Origin: Clostridia bacterium
GTDB lineage: Bacteria > Bacillota > Clostridia > Oscillospirales > Acutalibacteraceae
DNA length: 45,714 bases
Reading direction: 5' to 3'
Assembly: GCA_017409845.1 (NCBI GenBank)
Contig: JAFQRY010000009.1
Span: 1-45,714, forward strand
Below, one piece after another: positions 1-7,146 of the stretch; within the stretch, counting starts at the first letter, position 1; every line of letters starts with the position of its first letter. The position numbers were made by a program, and so were the translations under genes. A model generated the notes under the pieces. That model did not search any database and was not told where the DNA came from. It saw only the letters and a list, made by a program, of their open reading frames with translations.

Positions 1-67
1 GAGGTTTGCAAATACTTCTCCGCAAGCCTCCGGTGATTGAAAGTCAACAATTTTTGGAGGTTTAACA

Positions 68-691
68 ATGAAAAATGACTGCATCATTCGTTTGGAAAGA
101 ACAGAAGAACACCGTGAAACCGAAACTCTCGTCAGAGAAGCGTTCTGGAACGTTTACCGTCCCGGCTGTCTTGAACATTACTTGCTCAATCAGCTGAGGA
201 ACGATGAAGCGTTTGTGCCCGAACTGAATTTCGTTATGGAAAAAGACGGCAGGCTGATTGGTCAGAATATATTTATGAGGGCGGTTATCAAAGCCGATGA
301 CGGCTCAAATTTGCCCATTATGACTATGGGACCGATTTGCATTACTCCCGAATTGCAGGGTACAGGTTACGGCAAGATTCTGCTTGATTATTCTTTGGAA
401 AAGGCGGCAGAGCTTGGCTGCGGTGCGCTTTGCTTTGAGGGAAACATCAATTTTTACGGTAAAAGCGGATTCACTTATGCGAGCGAGTTCGGTATACGTT
501 ACCACGGTTTGCCCGAAGGTGCGGACGCATCGTTCTTTCTGTGCAAGGAGCTGAAAAAAGGTTATCTTGACGGCATCAGCGGTGAATATACTCCGCCGAA
601 GGGATATTTTGTTGATGAGGCAGATGCCGAAGAATTCGACAAACAATTCCCGCCGAAAGAAAAGCTGAAACTTCCCACACAACTGTTTTAA
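68..691 (+). CDS. GNAT-family N-acetyltransferase
   Basis: A 207-aa GNAT acetyltransferase, expected to move the acetyl group of acetyl-CoA to an amine on an unknown small molecule or protein. The core motif A lies around residues 87-112: a TMGPICI strand, then QGTGYGK, the Q/RxxGxG/A pyrophosphate-binding loop for CoA. The motif NFYGKSGF near residues 127-134 matches the conserved FYekxGF strand of the YhbS-like branch. The start is set by TTTTTGGAGG ending 7 nt before the ATG. It is a single gene, convergent with the TipAS gene and separated from it by a hairpin. The substrate cannot be read from the sequence. Confidence 0.88.
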   Translation: MKNDCIIRLERTEEHRETETLVREAFWNVYRPGCLEHYLLNQLRNDEAFVPELNFVMEKDGRLIGQNIFMRAVIKADDGSNLPIMTMGPICITPELQGTGYGKILLDYSLEKAAELGCGALCFEGNINFYGKSGFTYASEFGIRYHGLPEGADASFFLCKELKKGYLDGISGEYTPPKGYFVDEADAEEFDKQFPPKEKLKLPTQLF

Positions 692-708
692 TCTGACCGA
701 ACAAAAAG

Positions 709-736
709 AGCCGTCCGAGAAATCGGACGGCTTGAT
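709..736. terminator. Bidirectional terminator between GNAT and TipAS genes
   Basis: A 10-bp perfect stem (709-718 with 723-732) closes a GAAA tetraloop. On the minus strand it is followed by CTTTTTGT, so it best serves the TipAS gene; the plus-strand tail (TGATGTTTGT) is weaker. It sits between two convergent genes. Confidence 0.8.
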
Positions 737-745
737 GTTTGTCTG

Positions 746-1114
746 TTATTTGCAATAGATTCTGATTGCTTCAGATATGAACTCTGCGGTGCCTGCTCCG
801 TTTTTGTCGATGTTGGATTTGAAGCGGTCATCGGCAACATACATCTGTCCGAGACCTGCGAGGATTTCGTCAGTGCAGGTGTAGAAGTTATCGGTTATAT
901 ATTGCTGAAGCTTTTTGACGAGCGACTTTGCGCTTTCGCTTTCGGGTGTAGTTCCGTCTTTGAGTGCAACCGCAAATTCGGCAAGAACTGCATCCAGCCC
1001 TGCGTTGACATCGTTCCACTTATCGGCGGAATAGTCTGCGGTTTTCTGCTTGCTTTCTTTGTAGGCATCCGTGTTGCCCCAACGCTGTTTTACTTCGTTA
1101 TCAAATGTATTCAT
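746..1114 (-). CDS. Stand-alone TipAS antibiotic-recognition domain protein
   Basis: A 122-aa all-helical TipAS-domain protein without the usual N-terminal MerR DNA-binding part. It is closely similar along its length to the C-terminal half of the MerR-TipAS regulator at 36787-37515; shared blocks include AEFISEAI, GLGQMYVAD and YITDNFYTCT. TipAS domains bind thiopeptide-type antibiotics and other ligands. I start it at the ATG at 1114 because AAAGGAG lies 8 nt upstream. The frame stays open to 1183, but that extension has no ribosome site and reads poorly. It could be a ligand sink, a decoy or a relic of a truncated regulator. It ends at a strong hairpin shared with the convergent GNAT gene. 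Confidence 0.82.
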   Translation of the reverse strand: MNTFDNEVKQRWGNTDAYKESKQKTADYSADKWNDVNAGLDAVLAEFAVALKDGTTPESESAKSLVKKLQQYITDNFYTCTDEILAGLGQMYVADDRFKSNIDKNGAGTAEFISEAIRIYCK

Positions 1115-1196
1115 AGGTTTTTCTCCTTTTCGGCTTGTAATAAAATTATATAGTTTGATGCTCAACCTTGTCAAGCAATGCAACCTCTGAATTTTA

Positions 1197-1225
1197 TTGT
1201 AAAAATTTTTTCTGTATGGTATAAT
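1197..1225 (+). promoter_or_regulatory. Sigma-A-type promoter of the GH43 gene
   Basis: TTGTAA (1197-1202), a 17-bp spacer, and a perfect TATAAT (1220-1225), about 35 bp before the GH43 ATG. Confidence 0.7.
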
Positions 1226-1260
1226 GAATTCAGTTGAAAAGGGAAGGAGAAAACGTAAAA

Positions 1261-2274
1261 ATGAGTATAATTACAAAAATCGTTTCCGTTTCAGTTGCGT
1301 TACTGATTCAGCTTTGTGCGCTGACGGGACTTCCTTTTCTTGGCAAAGAAACTGAGATGCCCGTTGATTTCAACGAAGGCGGAGACCCGTTTATGGTTGA
1401 GGACGGCGGATACACATATTATATGTATACGCTCAATGACCGCATTGATATTATCAAAATTGCATCGCCCGAAGATACTGCCGAAATTGAACGCAAAACC
1501 GTTTACAGAACGGGGCAAGACGGCGTAAAAGACAATATATGGGCACCCGAAATATTCAGAATCGGAGAAAAATGGTATATTATTTCCTGCGGTGTTTTTG
1601 TCAGCGAAACCGTGCCGAGAGGTGCAATGCCATACGGTAACACCGACGAAGATCACGGTGATTATTACCGCTATGGTTTTGTGCTTGAGAGCAAAACCGA
1701 TGATATTATGGGTGAATATGAATTCAAGGGGATTCTTGCTCCCGACGGTCTTAATAACATTGACGGCACCTATTTCAAACACGGCGAAAAACTCTATTAT
1801 GTCTGCTCGGCTTATCTGAACATCGGACACCAATGCATTTATATTGCCGAAATGGAAAATCCCTACACACTCAAGTCAGGTCAGAAAGGCGCAATGATTT
1901 CGGAACCCGAATATAACTGGGAAAAAAGAGGCTGGTGGGTTAACGAAGGACCTGCGGCACTTTACAAGGGCGACAGTTCTTATTTAGTCTATTCCGCAAG
2001 CGGCTACAGCTCAGGCGGATACTGTATGGGAATTCTGACCCTTTCAGGCAATGACCCGATGAATCCTCGTTGCTGGATAAAGAGTGCAATACCGTTCTTC
2101 AGCAAAAACACAACAGCAGGTCTCTATCACACGGGGCATTGCAGTTTTCTTTACCGTGACGACGGTATTTATATGGTGTTTCACGCAACAGACAGCGAAG
2201 ATTTCGACAAAAAACGCCGTTGTACTTATATCAGAAAACTGAATTTCATCGGCGACTGCCCTGTTTCCGTATAA
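1261..2274 (+). CDS. Secreted glycoside hydrolase, family 43-like
   Basis: A 337-aa five-bladed beta-propeller glycosidase of the GH43 type (arabinofuranosidase, xylosidase or arabinanase activities are typical). Residues 1-25 form a signal peptide, so the protein acts outside the cell. Family landmarks run in order: GGDPFMVEDG near residue 40 with the general-base Asp, the WAPEI block of blade two, IDGTYF with the pKa-modulating Asp, NEGPAAL with the general-acid Glu, and YHTGHCSF with the metal-binding His. The start is ATG 1261, preceded by AAGGAGAA; an in-frame TTG at 1234 lies upstream of the ribosome site. It has its own promoter and appears monocistronic. The exact sugar is not visible. 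Confidence 0.85.
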   Translation: MSIITKIVSVSVALLIQLCALTGLPFLGKETEMPVDFNEGGDPFMVEDGGYTYYMYTLNDRIDIIKIASPEDTAEIERKTVYRTGQDGVKDNIWAPEIFRIGEKWYIISCGVFVSETVPRGAMPYGNTDEDHGDYYRYGFVLESKTDDIMGEYEFKGILAPDGLNNIDGTYFKHGEKLYYVCSAYLNIGHQCIYIAEMENPYTLKSGQKGAMISEPEYNWEKRGWWVNEGPAALYKGDSSYLVYSASGYSSGGYCMGILTLSGNDPMNPRCWIKSAIPFFSKNTTAGLYHTGHCSFLYRDDGIYMVFHATDSEDFDKKRRCTYIRKLNFIGDCPVSV

Positions 2275-2297
2275 ACACATTGATACACAGAAAAAGA

Positions 2298-2329
2298 CCG
2301 CTCGAGCAAAAACTCGGGCGGCTTGATTT
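2298..2329. terminator. Terminator between GH43 and nuclease genes
   Basis: A 9-bp stem with one G-T pair (2298-2306 with 2313-2321), followed on the plus strand by CTTGATTTTTA. It lies between convergent genes and likely serves both. Confidence 0.75.
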
Positions 2330-3214
2330 TTATATGTTCATATTACTCTGGTCGCAGAGTCTGAAGCTGAAATTGTTTACGATTTCGGCTTTGTTTTTAT
2401 CTTTGCTAAGACCTTTGGCAGTTTGAAGATAATCAACAATAACATCAAAAAGTGCTTTGAAATCAACGGAGTTACATTCATTGCAGGTCTGCTCATAAAT
2501 GCTGTGGATTTCTTCTTTACCCTCATTGATTTCGATAAACTTGGGGTTGAAAAGCAGATATATAAAGTCAATCTTTTTATCAAACTCGCCTTTTAGATAA
2601 GCGGTTGCAACACCCAGCAGGTGGCTTATCATCTGTTTCATATCGAATGAGTGGATTTCGATTTCACCCGACATAAACTTAACTTCCATTTTGCGCTCAT
2701 CAATTACATATATATCGCAAGAAACGGCAGTTTTATCGGATGCGGTGATTGCTTTATATAAATCCTCGTATTTTCTTTCGATGATGCCGTCTTTGGAGGT
2801 ATAAGGCTCTCGGCATTTTGCTTCAACAAAAACGCATTTATCTGCAGTTTCCGTAAAGCCGTCAAGATTTGCGATACCGCCGACAGTTGTGGGAAGTTTC
2901 TTTTCAAACAGAAAACCGTCAACATCTTTCATCAGGTTATAAATCATTCTGCTTGACGAACCGAAAGAAGCCATTTTCGGGGGATAAACATTCGCTCCGC
3001 TTTTACGCTCTTCAAGCTCTTTTCCTCCGCCTTTGCCGTACATTTCATAAGCAACGGGATGATTAGTTTTCATATCTTCAACAAACTCCGCGAACGAATC
3101 GTTGGAAAGATAGTTGTCATAGGTCTTTCCGTTGGTAACATATCCCGATTTTATTGGCTTTTTTGCGGTTTCGTCTGCCATAATGGCATAGTCTAAAATT
3201 TTATTGAGTTCCAT
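2330..3214 (-). CDS. PD-(D/E)XK-type nuclease paired with KAP NTPase
   Basis: A 294-aa protein with a probable PD-(D/E)XK nuclease core. NLDGF places Asp118 at the end of one strand, and VFVEAKCREPY places Glu131 and Lys133 in the E-x-K of the next strand, with Glu104 upstream as a possible fourth catalytic residue. It resembles restriction-endonuclease-like proteins of the PGN_0703 type. The ATG is one base beyond the stop codon of the KAP NTPase gene, and its ribosome site GGAG lies inside the last codon of that gene, so the two are translationally coupled and probably act together. The expected activity is cleavage of DNA. No DNA-recognition domain is recognisable. Confidence is good for the fold and low for the biological role. 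Confidence 0.72.
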   Translation of the reverse strand: MELNKILDYAIMADETAKKPIKSGYVTNGKTYDNYLSNDSFAEFVEDMKTNHPVAYEMYGKGGGKELEERKSGANVYPPKMASFGSSSRMIYNLMKDVDGFLFEKKLPTTVGGIANLDGFTETADKCVFVEAKCREPYTSKDGIIERKYEDLYKAITASDKTAVSCDIYVIDERKMEVKFMSGEIEIHSFDMKQMISHLLGVATAYLKGEFDKKIDFIYLLFNPKFIEINEGKEEIHSIYEQTCNECNSVDFKALFDVIVDYLQTAKGLSKDKNKAEIVNNFSFRLCDQSNMNI

Positions 3215-3215
3215 T

Positions 3216-4838
3216 TTACTCCTTCATATATTTTTCAATCAGATAATTAAACTCATCAATTTTGTCCTGTTTTAAGGAATAACAGAAATATCTGCCACGG
3301 AAGTTACCGTATTTACCTGAACGGACATCATCGTCAACGAGTTCTTCTTTAACATACATATCAATGTTCAGGTTGGTTTTACGAATATATGCATCAAAAA
3401 CGAGATGTCCCTGATATTTGAGCGATACGTGAGAATTATTGCCTTTTTTTGCTGTGATTTTGTAATCAGGGCTTTCAGCAGTTTTTGTTTTATAATAGTC
3501 AACAACCTTTTTCAGCAAGGGTTTTGACGGCCAATCAAGTTCTTCAACAAAGGTGTCAACGTCGCATTCAACAGCACCTCTTCTGACAGGTGCGGCACTT
3601 GTTGAGGTTATTGTTGAAGATTCAAGCACCGACTTCAGCTTCTCAATGTCTGAAGTATCAAGCACATCATCGTTGTTGCAGATTGTTGCATAAACTGCAC
3701 CCATAAGATTCGCAACTGACTCGTGCTTTTCTTCGGGAATATTTATACCTGCATAAATTTCGGGATATTCATCCTCTTTTTTCAGGGTTTCCATAAATAC
3801 TTCATCAAGTTCGTTTTTGTTATAAACGATATGATTATAAAGTTCTTCACAGGTCTGCTGCAAACAAAGAATAGCGAAAAGGATAGCTTTTTTGTGTTCG
3901 TCGTTTGCTATTTCATCACCCGAAATTTTCTGAAGAAGTGAGAATGCGTTGAAAAGTCGCTTCATTCCTCTGGGATTATATCCCACAGAAAGACCGATGA
4001 GATCTCTGTATGTTTCAAGTTTATCGGAAGATACGCTGATTCCGCTGCTTACAAGACAGTTCTCGATGTAAGTTTTAATTTCATAGTTGGCAACGGGCAT
4101 TTTGAACGGCACCTGAATTATCTTATCAAAAAAGCTCTTGCCTTTTTCTTCGCCGATAAGATCGCCGTATTTTTCCGAAACACCTCTGCTGACAACACCG
4201 TAGTCAATCGCAAGAACAAACACGCATTTGTCACAGTCAAGGAAGAGTTTCAGCACTTCAAGAAGTTCAACAGCTTTACCCGGATTAAGACGGTCAAGGT
4301 CATCAACAAACACAACAATTCGGTCTAAATTTTTGTTTTTACAAATCTCATCGATTGCATTCTGAAAACTGTCTTTCAGTTTTCCTATGGCATCGGGAAG
4401 ACTTGCTTCTTCGCCATCGCTAAACAAACAGTTTTCAACACCTTCGGTTGCGCCGTTTGTGACGTTGCTGACTACCGTCATACCCATTTTGAAGATGGTT
4501 TTAAGGGCTTTTTTGGCATTTTCCTTTGCATTGCTGTGACTCGATTCTTCTGTGATTTTTTCAAGAAGCGATGAAAGGAGAATCAACGGCAACTGGTCGC
4601 CCATATTGAACTGGGAATACTGCCAGGTATTGAACCACACGCATTTAACTCCTGTGAGTTCTTTCCTTACCATTTCCATAATGCTTGTTTTACCCGTGCC
4701 CCAGTCGCCCTGAACGGCAATAGTCATAGGCACTTCGCAATCTTTGATAAATGCTGCAAGACCTTTTATGTATTTCTCAATTTTAAATTTATCTTCCAAT
4801 GCGGGTTTATCTGCCATTCCCTTTGCATTTTTGGACAT
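3216..4838 (-). CDS. KAP-family P-loop NTPase
   Basis: A 540-aa KAP P-loop NTPase of the STAND-related class. The Walker A motif GDWGTGKT is at residues 44-51 and the Walker B motif VVFVDDLDRL at about 175-184 carries the acidic DDLDRLNP signature of KAP proteins. NTWQYS near residue 70 is another family block. Many KAP proteins have transmembrane helices inserted between the Walker motifs; here that stretch (about 111-135) is only mildly hydrophobic, so this one may be cytosolic. The last 110 residues form a separate alpha/beta domain that I do not recognise. AAAAGGAG precedes the ATG. It is followed at once by the nuclease gene. KAP-nuclease pairs are plausible NTP-gated defence effectors. 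Confidence 0.85.
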   Translation of the reverse strand: MSKNAKGMADKPALEDKFKIEKYIKGLAAFIKDCEVPMTIAVQGDWGTGKTSIMEMVRKELTGVKCVWFNTWQYSQFNMGDQLPLILLSSLLEKITEESSHSNAKENAKKALKTIFKMGMTVVSNVTNGATEGVENCLFSDGEEASLPDAIGKLKDSFQNAIDEICKNKNLDRIVVFVDDLDRLNPGKAVELLEVLKLFLDCDKCVFVLAIDYGVVSRGVSEKYGDLIGEEKGKSFFDKIIQVPFKMPVANYEIKTYIENCLVSSGISVSSDKLETYRDLIGLSVGYNPRGMKRLFNAFSLLQKISGDEIANDEHKKAILFAILCLQQTCEELYNHIVYNKNELDEVFMETLKKEDEYPEIYAGINIPEEKHESVANLMGAVYATICNNDDVLDTSDIEKLKSVLESSTITSTSAAPVRRGAVECDVDTFVEELDWPSKPLLKKVVDYYKTKTAESPDYKITAKKGNNSHVSLKYQGHLVFDAYIRKTNLNIDMYVKEELVDDDVRSGKYGNFRGRYFCYSLKQDKIDEFNYLIEKYMKE

Positions 4839-4975
4839 AGTTTATATCTCCTTTTATTTTCCATATTTAAATTAATTATATATTCGGGATATTGCAAAAT
4901 CCATTGACACATAATCCAAAAATGACTGTTTCGTTTTATGCAAGATGATATCTTTAGGATCAGAAAAGCGCCACC
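4839..4975 (-). other. AT-rich leader of the KAP-nuclease pair
   Basis: No reading frame with a ribosome site was found. On the minus strand a TATAAT near 4880 could be a -10 element, but no -35 hexamer sits at the right distance. A weak stem (CCATCC with GGGTGG) overlaps the end of the 15-codon ORF at about 4972-4988 and is followed by CGCTTTTC, so partial termination between the small ORFs and KAP is possible. Confidence 0.3.
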
Positions 4976-5023
4976 CTAAACGGATGGTTTTTGTTTAATC
5001 GAGGTTGTTTTTTCATCAAGCAT
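4976..5023 (-). CDS. Candidate 15-aa peptide
   Basis: A 15-codon ORF (begins MLDEKTT, ends KQKPSV). Its GAGGAA ribosome site overlaps the stop codon of the 24-aa ORF upstream, 6 nt before the ATG. It is hydrophilic, unlike its two neighbours. It is very short and overlaps a weak stem, so it may be a leader peptide or chance. Confidence 0.3.
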   Translation of the reverse strand: MLDEKTTSIKQKPSV

Positions 5024-5033
5024 AGTTGATTCC

Positions 5034-5108
5034 TCAATCGTAATAATCTTTAGAAATTTCTTTCCAGAATACACCGACAGATAAAGTAATCAGAAAAACT
5101 ACCCACAT
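5034..5108 (-). CDS. Candidate 24-aa single-pass membrane peptide
   Basis: A 24-codon ORF (begins MWVVFLITLS, then VGVFWKEI, ends KDYYD) with AGAGAGGTG about 8 nt upstream of the ATG. A hydrophobic half-helix is followed by a charged tail with aromatic residues at the interface. The layout matches the 22-aa peptide just upstream (hydrophobic stretch, then F-W/Y-K-x-I), which suggests the two are related. It lies between the HIRAN gene and the KAP NTPase on the same strand. It could be a small membrane partner of the cluster or a type I toxin-like peptide. The call rests only on ribosome-site spacing and composition. Confidence 0.5.
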   Translation of the reverse strand: MWVVFLITLSVGVFWKEISKDYYD

Positions 5109-5137
5109 ATTATGCACCTCTCTAACTTGTTGTGGTT

Positions 5138-5206
5138 TTACATGCCCTTTGTTATCGCTTTATAAAAAGCCGCTAATCCTGCTAAAAATGATAATAACCA
5201 TATCAT
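5138..5206 (-). CDS. Candidate 22-aa single-pass membrane peptide
   Basis: A 22-codon ORF (begins MIWLLSFLAG, then LAAFYKAI, ends TKGM). Its GAGAGGT ribosome site overlaps the stop codon of the HIRAN gene, 7-8 nt before the ATG, so it is probably translated from the same message. It is a short hydrophobic helix with a basic C-terminal tail, and its layout resembles the 24-aa ORF that follows. Function unknown. Confidence 0.5.
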   Translation of the reverse strand: MIWLLSFLAGLAAFYKAITKGM

Positions 5207-5218
5207 ATTTGTTACCTC

Positions 5219-5605
5219 TCAAAATCCGATTTTTGCTTTTGTTTTTTGTTTGGTGCTGCCCGATTCTTTTTCTTTGACGGGCGTAGTATCCTTGTCGACT
5301 TCAACCTCATCGGGTGAAAGAACAAGTGCGATAACGCTCGAATGAGTGATAAACATTGTCTGTGCATATGCATAATCATCGATTTTGTCGTAGAGTCTGC
5401 CAGCGCTGACAGTACCCGCATAAACAGTGTTTGTGCTGTTGGCAACATAACCGATTGTGTCAATGGCAGAAAGCTCTGCACGGATTGCTTCCTCATCATA
5501 ATCATTGTCTTCTTCCTTGACAATTCTGAAAATCTTACCAACCTTGAAAGGTTTCATACCGAAATAATTCTTGACTCCTGTGATTGTTATAAAAACATTT
5601 TCCAT
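5219..5605 (-). CDS. HIRAN-domain protein
   Basis: A 128-aa protein whose first 100 residues look like a HIRAN domain: FITITGVKNYFG (5-16), a basic strand KIFRIVKEE, the signature N-D-Y-D-E-E-A-I at 34-41, then IGYVAN at 51-56. HIRAN domains recognise DNA ends or damaged and single-stranded DNA, and occur with helicases and nucleases. The last 25 residues are a charged, disordered Lys/Glu tail. AAAGGAAT precedes the ATG by 7 nt. It is the first gene of a minus-strand series: HIRAN, tiny membrane peptides, KAP NTPase, nuclease. This fits a DNA-sensing role, but no experiment links them. Confidence 0.62.
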   Translation of the reverse strand: MENVFITITGVKNYFGMKPFKVGKIFRIVKEEDNDYDEEAIRAELSAIDTIGYVANSTNTVYAGTVSAGRLYDKIDDYAYAQTMFITHSSVIALVLSPDEVEVDKDTTPVKEKESGSTKQKTKAKIGF

Positions 5606-5857
5606 AACCGTATTCCTTTCTTTGATGTCAATTTTAATATCCTATGTCTATATAATAAAATTTTTGATGTCCCATAAAACTCCCTTCAAAAAGCAAATTG
5701 CCCGGCACATTAAAGTACCGGGCAGTTCAGTTTTTAGATAATGTATAATTAAAAGCAAATAAGATAGCCTTATATGGCTTTTTGTGCGCAACAGAGGCCG
5801 TGTTTCCGTATTCGCGTTAAAGTTTGTGCGCTATAGAACGTGACGTGATTATCCGAT
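5606..5857. other. Intergenic region between HIRAN and DUF6809 genes
   Basis: Divergent spacer. Apart from a GC-rich hairpin at 5699-5724 I see no gene. TTGACA occurs on the minus strand at about 5621-5626, too close to the HIRAN start to be a -35 for it. Confidence 0.4.
5699..5735. terminator. Hairpin, possible terminator
   Basis: A 7-bp GC stem (5699-5705 with 5718-5724), followed by AGTTCAGTTTTT on the plus strand and by AATTTGCTTTTT on the minus strand. No gene ends here, so it may be a remnant or an insulator between divergent units. Confidence 0.5.
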
Positions 5858-5894
5858 TTTTGTTAAAATTGATGTGTAGAAAATTTTAACAAAA
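5858..5894 (+). promoter_or_regulatory. 13-bp inverted repeat next to the ribosome site
   Basis: Perfect 13-bp arms (5858-5870 and 5882-5894) with an 11-nt loop. The right arm runs directly into the AAAAGGAGG ribosome site at 5891-5899 of the next gene. It could be a repressor operator or an RNA hairpin that limits ribosome access. Confidence 0.6.
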
Positions 5895-5904
5895 GGAGGA
5901 TTAT

Positions 5905-6168
5905 ATGAGGTTCATTTCGGAATTTTTCTATGGGAATATCGAAACGCAATCTTACAGTCCGGAATTTGCAAACGAACTTAAGAAAAAGCTGAACACTTTG
6001 ACAGAACTCGAAAAACAACTTGCCGATAAACTGGCAGAAGGCGAGAACGGAGAGTTGTTTCAAAAATATGTAGATGCTTATAATGAGTTTGCATCAACAT
6101 CTCTCGCAGATGCTTTTACAAATGGGTTTCGCATTGGTGCCAAGTTCACACAAGACACATTTAAATAA
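5905..6168 (+). CDS. Small DUF6809-like protein
   Basis: An 87-aa, mostly helical, soluble protein. It begins with RFISEFFYGNI, which resembles small Firmicutes proteins of the DUF6809 type. The middle (about 22-50) is a charged amphipathic helix rich in Lys, Glu and Leu, as in a short coiled coil. There is no signal peptide and no Cys. AAAAGGAGG lies 5-6 nt before the ATG. It is 21 nt upstream of the phosphoesterase gene and presumably co-transcribed with it. Function unknown. Confidence 0.65.
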   Translation: MRFISEFFYGNIETQSYSPEFANELKKKLNTLTELEKQLADKLAEGENGELFQKYVDAYNEFASTSLADAFTNGFRIGAKFTQDTFK

Positions 6169-6189
6169 CTGTTAAGGGGGTAAAGTACT

Positions 6190-6948
6190 ATGATTTATTG
6201 TACAGGTGATACACACGGTGACTGGACCAGATTCTCCGCTGATATTTTTCCTGAACAAAAGGAAATGTCCCGAGATGATTTTGTAATCATTTGCGGTGAT
6301 TTTGGATTGTGGCATGATACCGATGAAGAAAGACACTGGCTGAATTGGTTAAACGATAAGCCTTTTACAACACTTTTTGTTGACGGCAATCATGAAAACT
6401 ATACTCGTCTGAATAATGAATTTGAGGTTGTTGATTTTTACAGCGGTAAGGCTCACAAAATCCGTGATAATATTTATCATCTGATGCGCGGATATCTTTT
6501 TGATATTTGTGGTAAAAAAATATTTGCTTTTGGCGGAGCAAGGAGTCATGACATAGACGATGGTATTCTTGACCCTGCAGATTTTGAAACATCAAAAGAA
6601 TTCAAAGATGAACTCAAACGCTGGACCAAAGCAAATAAGTTCTTTCGGGTGAATAATGTTTCTTGGTGGAAAGAAGAAATGCCGAGCACAGAAGAAATGG
6701 AATTCGGATTAAAATCTCTTGCCGAACACAATTTTGATGTGGATTTTATAATCACTCATTGCTGTCCGCAACAAGTGGTTGCTATGTTTTCAGGCGGTTG
6801 TTACAAAGCTGATGAACTGACGGAATATTTTGATGTTGTAACGGAAAAGACAAAATTCAAAAAATGGTTCTTCGGACACTATCATGACAACAGACATATA
6901 ATGAGTGAATATGTGATGCTCTACGAACAGATTATCAGGATTGTTTAA
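6190..6948 (+). CDS. Calcineurin-like metallophosphoesterase
   Basis: A 252-aa metallophosphoesterase with every motif of the two-metal site: GDTHGD (Asp7, His9), GDFG (Asp37), GNHE (Asn67, His68), THC (His190) and FGHYHDN (His230, His232). The family hydrolyses phosphoesters on nucleotides, proteins or small molecules. There is no signal peptide, so it acts in the cytosol. AGGGGG precedes the ATG. It is the second gene of a two-gene unit with the DUF6809-like gene and ends at a 15-bp perfect terminator hairpin. Substrate unknown. Confidence 0.9.
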   Translation: MIYCTGDTHGDWTRFSADIFPEQKEMSRDDFVIICGDFGLWHDTDEERHWLNWLNDKPFTTLFVDGNHENYTRLNNEFEVVDFYSGKAHKIRDNIYHLMRGYLFDICGKKIFAFGGARSHDIDDGILDPADFETSKEFKDELKRWTKANKFFRVNNVSWWKEEMPSTEEMEFGLKSLAEHNFDVDFIITHCCPQQVVAMFSGGCYKADELTEYFDVVTEKTKFKKWFFGHYHDNRHIMSEYVMLYEQIIRIV

Positions 6949-6966
6949 CTTATCACTCCGTATAAA

Positions 6967-7014
6967 AAGACCTCCTTGTATTTGGCGATACCATACAAGG
7001 AGGTCTTGATTTTT
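6967..7014 (+). terminator. Strong intrinsic terminator
   Basis: Perfect 15-bp stem (6967-6981 with 6993-7007) with an 11-nt loop, then TTGATTTTTCTCTTTT. Confidence 0.93.
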
Positions 7015-7146
7015 CTCTTTTCGTTCACCTTCTGTGTATACAAAAGGGTTTTAATGTAGTTAATGATTAAATATAAATATAAAAAGAGTGGCAGTCGCTC
7101 TGAACCGCCCCAAATTGTGCGGACAGTAAATCAATCGGACTGACGT

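Noticed and set aside
3216-4838. Call of the KAP protein as a known Avs or other named antiphage NTPase
   Set aside because: No tetratricopeptide sensor or the effector arrangement of Avs; only KAP motifs can be supported.
5342-5677. 111-aa plus-strand frame opposite the HIRAN gene
   Set aside because: Low-complexity, Cys/Ile-rich, no ribosome site; the HIRAN frame has domain signatures.
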